NCBI GenBank assembly: GCA_021789565.1
Contig: JAJYJL010000552.1
Coordinates: 1 to 6,153, forward strand
Length of the DNA stretch: 6,153 bases
DNA from: Acidobacteriota bacterium
GTDB lineage: Bacteria; Acidobacteriota; Terriglobia; UBA7540
Direction: 5' to 3'
Within the stretch, counting starts at the first letter, position 1. Each line of letters starts with the position of its first letter. Both the position numbers and the translations under genes were made by a program. The notes beneath the pieces were generated by a model. That model saw nothing but the letters and a program-made list of their open reading frames with translations. It searched no databases and was not told the origin of the DNA. Positions 1-5,681 of this stretch are shown here, piece after piece.

Positions 1-1
1 C

Positions 2-1066
2 TGCCTGCTGGATACCGGCGTGCCGCGGATTACTTCGGTTCCGCTCCCCGCAGGCGCCTCCGCCCTCAGTCCCGCTGAAATTTTGGCCGTTGCCGGTTCA
101 GCACAAAATGTTTTCGCGGTCGACCCGAATTTTCAAACGGGGTATTCGCAGCTCTACAATTTCACGTTACAGCACGAATTGACTCCAACCACGAGCCTTC
201 AGGCAGGCTACGTTGGCTCCGTCAGCCACAAACTGTCTTACGCCGTGGGGAATCTTAACGTCGCCAACCGGATCAGCAGCCAGCTCGGCCAGGTTCAGGC
301 GCTCTTCGCTGAAGGAACGGCCAGCTTCAATTCCTTGCAGGTCCAAGCGACCAAGCGCTTTTCTCGTCACCTGACCTTCTTAGCGGCGTACACTTTCGCC
401 AAAAACATGGACAACGGGCCGGCGCCATTTGACTTGGGCCACAACTTGAATTCCGAAAATCAGCCTCAGGATCCGTTGAACCTTTCCCTAGAGCGTGCGG
501 TCGCAGACGATGATGGCAGACATAACTTCGTGGCAAGTTGCATCTACGAACTGCCCTTGGGCAAAGGCCAGCGGTATCTCTCCAATTTAAGAGGACGGTC
601 CCAGGCCCTCTGGGGCGGATGGCAAACGGAAGGCATCTTCTCGGCGCGATCAGGACTGCCGGTTAACGTCGTGCGGAATGGGGAAGCGGTGGGGTATCAG
701 GGGCTCCGTCCCAACGTGCTGCGCGATCCCAATCTGCCCGGCTCCAAGCGCACCTTGACTCACTACTTCGATACGAGCACTTTTGACGCGTCGCCCTTCA
801 CCGGGGCGCAGATCCACGATCTGGGCGACGCCGGCCGCAATCTGGTCCGCGGTCCCGGCTTTGCCAACTTCGATTTTTCCATGATCAAGAATTTGCCGAT
901 CAACGAAAGAGTTTCTTTGCAATTGAGGTTTGAATTCTTCAATCTGACCAATACTCCCCACTTTACCAACCCCAACGGTGATATGTCATCCGGCAACTTC
1001 GGCAGCATCACGCAGACCATTGGCAACCCAAGAATCATTCGATTTGCCGCAAAGATCCAGTTCTAA
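2..1066 (+). CDS. TonB-dependent receptor, Oar-like, C-terminal part (5' truncated by window edge)
   Basis: The frame is open from the first bases of the window, so the GTG at 20 is very unlikely to be the true start; only the last 354 codons are visible. The product reads as the outer-membrane beta-barrel end of a large Oar-type TonB-dependent receptor, a family usually near 1,000-1,200 residues with an N-terminal carboxypeptidase-regulatory-like domain and plug. Supporting signs are alternating aromatic/polar strands, the stretch LGDAGRNLVRGPGFANFDFS, then FEFFNLTNTPHFTNPN, and a terminal aromatic strand ending KIQF. A C-terminal phenylalanine is typical of barrels inserted by the BAM machinery. 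The role would be uptake of a substrate, perhaps a carbohydrate or peptide, using TonB energy; the ligand cannot be read from this part. The stop is TAA at 1064-1066, with no clear terminator after it. Confidence 0.88.
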   Translation, partial: CLLDTGVPRITSVPLPAGASALSPAEILAVAGSAQNVFAVDPNFQTGYSQLYNFTLQHELTPTTSLQAGYVGSVSHKLSYAVGNLNVANRISSQLGQVQALFAEGTASFNSLQVQATKRFSRHLTFLAAYTFAKNMDNGPAPFDLGHNLNSENQPQDPLNLSLERAVADDDGRHNFVASCIYELPLGKGQRYLSNLRGRSQALWGGWQTEGIFSARSGLPVNVVRNGEAVGYQGLRPNVLRDPNLPGSKRTLTHYFDTSTFDASPFTGAQIHDLGDAGRNLVRGPGFANFDFSMIKNLPINERVSLQLRFEFFNLTNTPHFTNPNGDMSSGNFGSITQTIGNPRIIRFAAKIQF

Positions 1067-1434
1067 AACCTTGACTCCGCTACTTTAGCTGGTGGCTGAA
1101 CAACGCTCTGAGAGGGTGTCACTCCCGACCCGATCACCTTTCCTTTGCGAACATTCCTGAACGAACTACAGGGGCTCTGGGTAAACTCCGCGAGGCGCAT
1201 GTTCTCTCGTATACATGTGGGCTATCAGTTAAGGAGCGGGTGAAACCATTGACCGGATTTCAGTCCCTCCAGTGCCACACAAGCTGAGGTGCCTGCAATT
1301 CCAGTCGGAGAGATCCAAGTAAATGGAAATAGCCGCCATTCTACACATTGAACTGCGCACAGTGGTGGCCACTCTTGTCCGGAGAGTAAAGAATATCCGT
1401 GTGCTGCACGTCAAACTAGTAAAGAGACAGGTGA
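1067..1434. other. Intergenic stretch without a convincing gene
   Basis: These 368 bases separate the receptor from the small zinc protein. There are only short frames: one of 53 codons (ATG 1323, stop 1482-1484) that overlaps the next gene, and a 15-codon frame from a GTG at 1240 preceded by AAGGAG. Neither matches a family I can name with confidence. A small AGTGG/CCACT inverted repeat lies near 1360-1373. I found no good sigma70 promoter or intrinsic terminator. Decayed coding sequence is possible. Confidence 0.5.
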
Positions 1435-1710
1435 ATGGGAAGGAAGTCCAAGGCGGACTATTCATGGGTTCTGTCGAAGCATAGAACCCATCCCGGAGAG
1501 ATATGCCTCGTGGCTTATCTGGACCATGAGCTATCGCCTGAGGCGCACGCAAGTGTCAAGAAGCATCTCAAGGACTGCGCGGCTTGCCGGGAAGCCCTTG
1601 CCTCGCTCAAAATGGCTTCCCGGATGTTTGAAGAGCTAATTCGAAAGTCGAATGAGACGGAAAGCAGAGTTGAAATCGGTAAGCTCCGCCAACTGATTCG
1701 GGCTCCCTGA
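1435..1710 (+). CDS. zf-HC2 / anti-sigma-factor-like zinc protein, 91 aa
   Basis: This small soluble protein carries the zinc-binding anti-sigma (ZAS, zf-HC2) signature. HPGEICLVAYLDHELSPEAH at residues 19-38 is followed by HLKDCAACREAL, giving the diagnostic H44-x3-C48-x2-C51 with C24 upstream as a likely fourth ligand. In known members (RsrA, ChrR and membrane relatives) this fold holds an ECF sigma factor inactive until a redox or envelope signal arrives. Here there is no transmembrane segment, and the 40 residues after the zinc knuckle are a charged helix-like tail. No sigma-factor gene is adjacent, so a partner is unknown. The ATG at 1435 is chosen because the family motif begins soon after it; the preceding AGAGACAGGTGA is only a weak ribosome site. 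It could equally be an orphan DNA- or protein-binding zinc module. Confidence 0.72.
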   Translation: MGRKSKADYSWVLSKHRTHPGEICLVAYLDHELSPEAHASVKKHLKDCAACREALASLKMASRMFEELIRKSNETESRVEIGKLRQLIRAP

Positions 1711-1846
1711 AAATATACTTAAGGCCGCCAGGGCGGAGCTGGAAATCTACCTAGGTTCCCACGGTACTCCGAAACCCCTCACATGTGCCAAAGCGATTTC
1801 TTTTACGACCCAGGAACTTGTCCACGTTGTGCAACCTCTAATGTAA

Positions 1847-2062
1847 GGGCAGGCGAATGAGTTTAGTAAGAACGTTGAGAATTACGCAGCGTCGATGGCC
1901 CTCTACTGGATGCACTACAACTCGGACGGGGTTTACCGAACACTAAGATTTACGCGAGCGATGGAAGCCAAACTAACAGATTACGCGTGAATAACTGAAG
2001 AGATGCTTGCTAAAGTCAGCAGGAAATCACATGAATGCTGGAAGTGCCAACGGAGGCAATAA
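1847..2062 (+). pseudogene. IS1-type transposase, C-terminal remnant
   Basis: Reading the frame from 1847 gives ANEFSKNVENYAASMALYW, then MHYN, then TLRFTRAMEAKLTDYA. This follows the C-terminal pattern of IS1-family-like transposases, where SKK-VEN is followed by ALxFMHYN, TLRVTPAMEAG and DHVW-x-EE. The frame hits TGA at 1988-1990 exactly where the family has tryptophan. If read through, it continues ITEEMLAKV and ends at TAA 2060-2062. A TAA at 1844-1846 cuts it off upstream; the preceding bases (about 1814-1843) may be more decayed transposase, but the alignment there is weak. The catalytic core and any terminal inverted repeats are gone, so it cannot be mobile. The nucleotides just before it, 1711-1846, show nothing else recognisable. 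Confidence 0.7.
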
Positions 2063-2278
2063 ATGGCAATCCCCAATGCTAAGTGCCCCAACTGTCAGGA
2101 AGTGATCCCGAATGTCGTGGTCGAGCCTATCGCTGTTCAGAAGCTAATCGCCGGGAGCTGGAACGGAGTTAGCTTCCTTTGCCCTTGTTGCCGTACAGTC
2201 TGGGGCGTTCAGCTCGATCCCGTTGCTTTACGTCAGGATTTAGTGGATGGCGTCTTGAGGGCGCTTGGTAAGTTATAA
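2063..2278 (+). CDS. Small double-CXXC zinc-ribbon protein, 71 aa, function unknown
   Basis: The protein has two cysteine pairs, CPNC at residues 8-11 and CPCC at 40-43, spaced as in a zinc-ribbon that binds one metal ion. Between them lies a hydrophobic and then a small-residue stretch (IAGSWNGVSFLCP). The C-terminal part (residues 50-71) is a likely amphipathic helix ending LRALGKL. I do not recognise a named family, and no catalytic motif is visible. Expression looks real: GGAGG at 2052-2056 sits six bases before the ATG. The start lies directly after the stop of the transposase remnant, and the downstream gene is broken, so this is the only apparently intact gene in 1711-3161. Nucleic-acid or protein binding is a reasonable guess from the fold only. 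Confidence 0.7.
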   Translation: MAIPNAKCPNCQEVIPNVVVEPIAVQKLIAGSWNGVSFLCPCCRTVWGVQLDPVALRQDLVDGVLRALGKL

Positions 2279-2310
2279 AAGGCGAACGGTGTTCCTAGCT
2301 TCTGCCTTTT
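2277..2310 (+). terminator. Possible weak stem-loop after the zinc-ribbon gene
   Basis: AAAAGGC at 2277-2283, overlapping the TAA stop, can pair with GCCTTTT at 2304-2310 across a 20-base loop. The four T residues belong to the stem and are followed by CGG rather than more T, so termination would be weak at best. Confidence 0.25.
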
Positions 2311-2317
2311 CGGAGGT

Positions 2318-2974
2318 ATTATCATCAAAGCGACATGTGCGCATTTGCGGAACCCTTATCGGCATGTGCTGGTGGCGCTAGGTCTGATCGTCGGGGCTGA
2401 CATTGCACTTCCGTTGCCATTGCGGGCGACAATGGGATTGCACATTAAGCTGGACAACTACTTGCTCTTGGACAGCCGGGCGCTGAGGATGAACACGCTG
2501 ACGCTTGCCAGGGCCGTTTGGGGCGACGCACTGCCCAAGCGTGTCCTAGATTACGCCTACAACGTGTTGCTGCTGGCGATGGCGCTCGCCTACGCGTCGG
2601 AGCGAAACTGGGCGCTGGCACGAGCGCTGGTCTTTGCCGCGATTGTCGCGCCGCAGTGCTGCGTGTTTTTCGTCGCGATAGTTCCGGTTTACGCCTATGT
2701 CGGGGTCCCGTGGTGCACTCCAAAGCCGCAGGCCGTAACGATGCTGGGTCGTAGTTCCGTGCCTCGCAACGCCTTTCCAAGCCTGCATTTTGCATGAGCA
2801 CTTCTGGTCTACCTGAATGTACACAGCCGGTGGCTACGCGTGGCGTCCTTCGTGTTCGCGCTGCTCACGGCATGCACTACGTTGGGAAGCAGGGCGCAAT
2901 ATGCGATTGACTTGGTACTGGCGGTCTTTAGCCGCAAGTTCACAGTAATAGTTCTTGCGTGGTCTTTGAATTGA
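2318..2974 (+). pseudogene. PAP2-superfamily membrane phosphatase/phosphotransferase, disrupted
   Basis: The frame encodes several hydrophobic segments (near VLVALGLIVGADIALPLPL, VLLLAMALAYA and VFAAIVAPQCCVFFVAIVP), then SVPRNAFPSLHFA, which is the PSLH motif of PAP2/AUR1-like (PF14378-type) enzymes. These are integral-membrane lipid phosphatases or phosphotransferases that use two catalytic histidines. TGA at 2795-2797 replaces the expected tryptophan after HFA. The same frame then continues ALLVYLNVHSRW and TLGSRAQYAIDLVLAVF to TGA 2972-2974. In the last motif, normally G-x3-H-x3-D, the histidine is glutamine (CAA at 2897-2899). The start is also damaged: GGAGG at 2312-2316 points to codons ATT/ATC at 2318-2326, and the first usable codon is TTG at 2345 with no ribosome site. 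Lost start, nonsense codon and lost catalytic residue together argue for a dead gene; the first 150 codons might still be translated. Confidence 0.75.
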
Positions 2975-3173
2975 ACAAACTCTTGGGAAGTGCACGAGTG
3001 CGAACGCCAAGAACGTGTCGGAGGTTCTGAGGCACCGGAACGTCCCTATCATTGGCCACATTATGCGCATCCGTGAGGTCGCAACAAGAAAATTTTGGAT
3101 GATATCTTGCCGGAGGGTTGAACTTGATTGCAAGTTCTCGTTATTTGTCCTTATGCACGCATCAGTTGAGTAG
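2970..3173 (+). pseudogene. Possible tyrosine recombinase (integrase) C-terminal scrap
   Basis: A frame open from 2970 to TAG 3171-3173 contains AKNVSEVLRHRNVPIIGHIM followed by RIREVATRKFW. This recalls the end of phage-type integrases, where a box-II pattern such as LRHxNVxTT is followed by a Y-containing segment and a helix with A-x-R/K. The catalytic tyrosine expected after the LRH motif is not visible (HIMRI stands in its place), and there is no start codon before 3063. The catalytic domain is absent. The frame runs tail to tail into the ATPase gene, overlapping its last codons. The resemblance rests on about 30 residues and may be chance; if real, it is a relic of an integrating element. 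Confidence 0.32.
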
Positions 3174-4352
3174 CCGCAACGTCTCCGCGCTGAATGGCCG
3201 CGTGACCGCTCCGTTCACCATGAGCTTTATATAGAGGTTGTAATTGGGCAGCCGGATCAGGTCTTCGGCGGAAAATTCCGGCCAGAACTCCTTCGACAGA
3301 ATCTCGGCATCAGCCAAACCCAAGTGGAAAGAAATAATGGTTCCGGCATTCCCAAGAATGGCATCGCGGACCTGGAGGTCCAACTGCGAAAGGTACTGGT
3401 GGGCTAGAATCAAATTGACGCGATACTTGCGAAGTTCGGACATCATGTTCGCCAGGCTCAACGTCGTGAATGACTGGAACTCGTCGAGGTAAAGGTAAAA
3501 ATCCCGCCGTTCGTTTTCGGGCACGTCCGCCCGGCTCAGGCCCGTCAAACCGATCCGTGAGACCAACAAGGCTCCCAGGAGCGCAGCGCTGTCTTCCCCG
3601 ATTTTCCCTTTCGCGAGGTTCACCAAGAGAATCCTGCCCTCATCCATGATGCGCCTCAGATCGAAGGCGCTTTTCGGCTGCGTCAGGATGGCATTCAAAA
3701 CCGGATCGGCGAGGAACGCGCCCACCTTGTTCTGGATTGGCGCAATGGCCTCAGCGCGAAAGCGCGCCGGATAGTTCTCGTACTCCCGCAGCCAGAAGTT
3801 CCGCACTTGAGCGTTGCGGACTCTGGATGCGGCAATTCTCCGGAAGCCCGGCTCATCCATCAGCCGCAGGATGTCAGCCAGGGTCACCTGAGGTTGGTCG
3901 AGAAGGGCTAGCAAGGCGTTACGCAGGATGTGTTCGAGCCTCGGTCCCCAGCTCTCCGCCCAGATCTTCTTGAAAACTTCCAGCATCCCCGAGGCAGCAA
4001 CCGCTCTCTTCGCGGGCGGCACGCTTTCGAGCGGATTGAATCCAAGAGGCATCATGGCGTCGGGCACGTTGAAGTAAACCAGATCGCCTTTTCTTTTCTC
4101 TTGCACCAAAGCCACGACACGCTCCACGAGATCTCCGTGGGGGTCAAAGAGCGCGACTCCCCGTCCAACCTCAATATCCTGCCGGATCATCGTCTCAAGT
4201 AGCGTGGATTTTCCCGTGCCGGTCTTCCCGATGAGGTACATGTGGGCGCGGCGGTCCGCCTGCCGGATGCCGAAAGTTTTCCCTTGGTTGCGGTAGTTTG
4301 TCCGGCCAATCAACGTGATGGGATTGTCATTGCCGTTCGCCATTGCCACCAT
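3162..4352 (-). CDS. VirD4/TraG/HerA-type P-loop ATPase (conjugative-transfer-like), 396 aa
   Basis: This is a cytoplasmic AAA-like motor related to type IV secretion coupling proteins and HerA DNA pumps. After an N-terminal strand region (TLIGRTNYRNQ at 13-23), Walker A is IGKTGTGKST at 41-50. ALFDPHGD at 67-74 is the segment typical of this family. An all-helical insert covers about 115-215, and Walker B is FYLYLDEFQSF at 285-295 with D290-E291. LILAHQYLSQL at 314-324 carries the polar motif-III residue Q319. There is no transmembrane segment, unlike classical VirD4. Full-length relatives couple ATP hydrolysis to DNA movement. ATG 4352 is used; ATG 4343 (Met4) is a fair alternative because conservation with the second copy at 5586 becomes strong from there. 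Neither has a good ribosome site. It is divergent from the toxin-antitoxin module, 86 bases from its -35 box. No relaxase or other transfer gene is visible, so conjugation itself is not demonstrated. Confidence 0.86.
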   Translation of the reverse strand: MVAMANGNDNPITLIGRTNYRNQGKTFGIRQADRRAHMYLIGKTGTGKSTLLETMIRQDIEVGRGVALFDPHGDLVERVVALVQEKRKGDLVYFNVPDAMMPLGFNPLESVPPAKRAVAASGMLEVFKKIWAESWGPRLEHILRNALLALLDQPQVTLADILRLMDEPGFRRIAASRVRNAQVRNFWLREYENYPARFRAEAIAPIQNKVGAFLADPVLNAILTQPKSAFDLRRIMDEGRILLVNLAKGKIGEDSAALLGALLVSRIGLTGLSRADVPENERRDFYLYLDEFQSFTTLSLANMMSELRKYRVNLILAHQYLSQLDLQVRDAILGNAGTIISFHLGLADAEILSKEFWPEFSAEDLIRLPNYNLYIKLMVNGAVTRPFSAETLRLLN

Positions 4353-4411
4353 CGTGGCGATAAATCTGTTACTTGCAAGGCTGCCTGATTGGCAGTTTGC
4401 GGCAAGGCTCC
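4248..4411. repeat. Direct repeat copy 1: ATPase 5' end plus leader
   Basis: This segment aligns without gaps to 5482-5645 at a constant offset of 1234. Exact shared blocks are the 15-mer starting at 4248, the 18-mer at 4296-4313, and GCAAGGCT at 4375-4382. Within the coding part, 27 of the first 35 residues agree. Similarity is lower but still traceable in the leader. It belongs to the intact ATPase gene. Confidence 0.8.
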
Positions 4412-4438
4412 GGGTCTAACGCAGACGCTCCAAAATGA

Positions 4439-4466
4439 TTGACTTTTTCGACCCACGAGGTACAAT
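4439..4466 (+). promoter_or_regulatory. Sigma70-like promoter of the toxin-antitoxin-like module
   Basis: A -35 box TTGACT (4439-4444) and a -10 box TACAAT (4461-4466) each match the consensus at five of six positions, separated by 16 bases. The expected transcription start, about seven bases past the -10 box, falls at 4472-4475, on or just before the ATG at 4475. The mRNA would therefore be leaderless or nearly so. Confidence 0.72.
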
Positions 4467-4474
4467 ATAAGCCT

Positions 4475-4741
4475 ATGATCCCACAACACTTACACTCTTT
4501 GTTTTGGGACGTGAACCTTAACAACTTCAACCCTACGGACTATCCCCGCTATACCATTCTCCGCATCCTGGAACTCGGCGACGAATACGCCGTCAAATGG
4601 ATGAAAGAGACCTTCCCGGAGGCGGACATCAAGAGGGTCCTTGCGACCGACCGAACGCTTTCGAGGAAGTCGGCCAACTTCTGGGCCTTGGTGTACGGGA
4701 TAGCCCCCAACGACGTGGCGGCGCTGCGCGCTGCGCGCTAA
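4475..4741 (+). CDS. DUF6922-like small protein, probable antitoxin of an AbiEii-type pair, 88 aa
   Basis: The protein begins MIPQHLHSLFWDVNLNNFNP and continues with YTILRILELGDEYAVKWM and RTLSRKSANFWALVYGI. This matches the pattern of short DUF6922-like proteins (LHxxFWDVD, then ILExGDxxAxxW, then SxKSANFWAL) that commonly precede AbiEii nucleotidyltransferases. The family role is inferred from that pairing: neutralising the toxin and perhaps repressing the operon. It is mostly helical, with a basic C-terminus (RAAR). A TTG at 4439 opens the same frame earlier, but it is the -35 box of the promoter, so ATG 4475 is preferred. There is no Shine-Dalgarno upstream of it, consistent with leaderless translation. 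The stop is 42 bases before the toxin ATG, so the two are probably co-transcribed. Confidence 0.75.
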   Translation: MIPQHLHSLFWDVNLNNFNPTDYPRYTILRILELGDEYAVKWMKETFPEADIKRVLATDRTLSRKSANFWALVYGIAPNDVAALRAAR

Positions 4742-4767
4742 TCCTTCCCTTGCAATTCCGCGTAAAC

Positions 4768-4780
4768 TAAGGAGGTGATC
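4768..4780 (+). promoter_or_regulatory. Extended Shine-Dalgarno of the nucleotidyltransferase gene
   Basis: TAAGGAGGTGATC is a perfect 13-base complement of the usual bacterial 16S rRNA 3' tail. Its GGAGG core (4771-4775) stands eight bases before ATG 4784. This decides the start: the in-frame GTG at 4775 lies inside the ribosome site and cannot be the initiator. Confidence 0.85.
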
Positions 4781-4783
4781 ACT

Positions 4784-5422
4784 ATGGAAGGCAACGAACA
4801 CGTGTGGCATCGGGAGGTGATTAACCCGGAGGCGGAGCACGCGCTTGAGAATCTCCGAACGCTCGGCGTTCTTGACCGGTGCTACCTCGCCGGGGGCACG
4901 GGTCTCGCGCTCCAGCTCGGGCACCGCCGCTCCCACGACCTCGATTTCTTCAGCCGCGAAGGGGTGGACCCGGAGGCGCTGATCCGCAGGATGAAAACGC
5001 TCGCCGGTTTCGCGCTCGCGTCGCAAGCCCCGGAAACGCTGCACGCAACCGTCGAGAAGACCAAGGTCAGCTTCCTCGCCTATCCCTACCCGGTGCTTTT
5101 CCCATTTCAACCCTTTCTCGGCGTTGACGTGGCCGATCCGCGCGAGATCGCATGCATGAAGCTGAGCGCTATCGCGAACCGGGGAACCAAGCGCGATTTC
5201 GTTGACCTGTACGTCGCGGCGAAGCAGTACGGGGTGCCCCAGTCGCTCGCATGGTTCAAGCAGAAATACGCCGAGGTGAACCAGAGCATGGTGCATGTGC
5301 TGAAGTCCCTGACCTACTTCGAGGTCGCCGATAACGAGCCCATGCCCGACATGCTCATTCCGCTGTCCTGGGAGGAAGTGAGGCGGTTCTTTACCAGCGA
5401 AGCGCCTCGCCTCTCACCTTGA
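4784..5422 (+). CDS. AbiEii/AbiGii-family nucleotidyltransferase, probable toxin, 212 aa
   Basis: The protein carries the nucleotidyltransferase signature of AbiEii-type toxins. Residues 35-56 include LAGGTGLALQLG followed by HRRSHDLDFF, where GGT plus D52 and D54 form the expected nucleotide- and metal-binding site. A second conserved block, MKLSAIANRG at 125-134 then KRDFVDLY at 136-143, supplies the K126, R133 and D138/D141 positions typical of the family. Known relatives (AbiEii, MenT) transfer nucleotides, in MenT to tRNA 3' ends, and stop growth; the substrate here cannot be read. Length is typical for short members, and all key residues are present, so it should be active. It is the second gene of the module, downstream of the DUF6922-like partner, and is closed by a strong terminator. 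Plausible roles are phage abortive infection or maintenance of the element. Confidence 0.87.
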   Translation: MEGNEHVWHREVINPEAEHALENLRTLGVLDRCYLAGGTGLALQLGHRRSHDLDFFSREGVDPEALIRRMKTLAGFALASQAPETLHATVEKTKVSFLAYPYPVLFPFQPFLGVDVADPREIACMKLSAIANRGTKRDFVDLYVAAKQYGVPQSLAWFKQKYAEVNQSMVHVLKSLTYFEVADNEPMPDMLIPLSWEEVRRFFTSEAPRLSP

Positions 5423-5440
5423 ACGGTTGTTTCATTTCTT

Positions 5441-5478
5441 ACGCCAGTTCCTGTCACGAGGGACTGGCGTTTTGTTTG
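5441..5478 (+). terminator. Intrinsic terminator of the toxin-antitoxin-like module
   Basis: Arms 5441-5451 and 5460-5470 form an 11-bp stem (ACGCCAGT core, one G-U pair) around an 8-base loop, followed by TTTGTTTG. It lies 18 bases past the nucleotidyltransferase stop. The opposite strand has no T tract, so it acts on + transcripts only. Confidence 0.85.
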
Positions 5479-5481
5479 TGT

Positions 5482-5586
5482 GCGGCGGTCCGCCTGGCGA
5501 ATACCAAAATTCTTGTGCTGATTGCGGTGGTTTGTCCGGCCAATCAATGTTAGTGGATCTTTGTTTCCGTTGGCCATTCCCTCCAT
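5482..5586 (-). pseudogene. Truncated N-terminus of a second VirD4/HerA-type ATPase gene
   Basis: On the minus strand, ATG 5586 begins MEGMANGNKDPLTLIGRT and continues through FGIRQADRR. This parallels the start of the intact ATPase (MVAMANGNDNPITLIGRT, FGIRQADRR), with 27 of 35 residues identical. Homology stops just before Walker A, where the frame runs into the antisense of the toxin-module terminator. The product therefore has no ATPase core and is presumed non-functional. The open frame continues to 5314 by chance through the antisense of the nucleotidyltransferase 3' end; an in-frame ATG also exists upstream at 5622. It looks like what remained of a tandem paralogue after the module replaced or displaced its body. 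Confidence 0.8.
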
Positions 5587-5645
5587 CGTAACAATCGATA
5601 GCCAAGCAGCAAGGCTTCTCATTTAGCGCTTTCCGGCAACTTTCC
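5482..5645. repeat. Direct repeat copy 2: truncated ATPase 5' end plus leader
   Basis: This is the partner of 4248-4411, collinear at an offset of 1234 with no insertions or deletions. It starts within about four bases of the terminator's T tract and ends before the SWIM gene leader. The two copies differ at enough positions that the duplication is not recent. Confidence 0.8.
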
Positions 5646-5681
5646 CCGCCTTGTGTCCCCCGGTACGTTTCCTAGGCTGAG

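Noticed and set aside
1323..1484. 53-codon + frame starting at ATG 1323, faintly like a cytochrome P450 tail (IELRTVVATLVRR)
   Set aside because: No heme-binding cysteine motif precedes it, the resemblance is limited to a generic helix, and it overlaps the zf-HC2 start.
1783..1860. Short frame from ATG 1783 with a CPRC pair and an earlier cysteine, suggesting a zinc knuckle
   Set aside because: It is only 25 codons, has no ribosome site, and overlaps in another frame the bases leading into the transposase remnant.
2345..2797. 150-codon frame taken as a complete small membrane protein
   Set aside because: Sequence after the TGA at 2795 continues the same PAP2-family pattern in the same frame, so this is a broken longer gene.
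4439..4474. TTG at 4439 as an earlier start for the antitoxin-like gene
   Set aside because: The TTG is part of the -35 box, the added residues would cross the -10 box, and family similarity begins at Met 4475.
4490..5296. Long antisense frame (268 codons) across the toxin-antitoxin genes
   Set aside because: It mirrors two genes with clear family motifs on the + strand, has low-complexity Arg/Val/Glu-rich composition and no recognisable domain.
5314..5481. Continuation of the truncated ATPase frame downstream of the homology
   Set aside because: It is antisense to the nucleotidyltransferase end and its terminator; similarity to the intact ATPase stops at about 5482.
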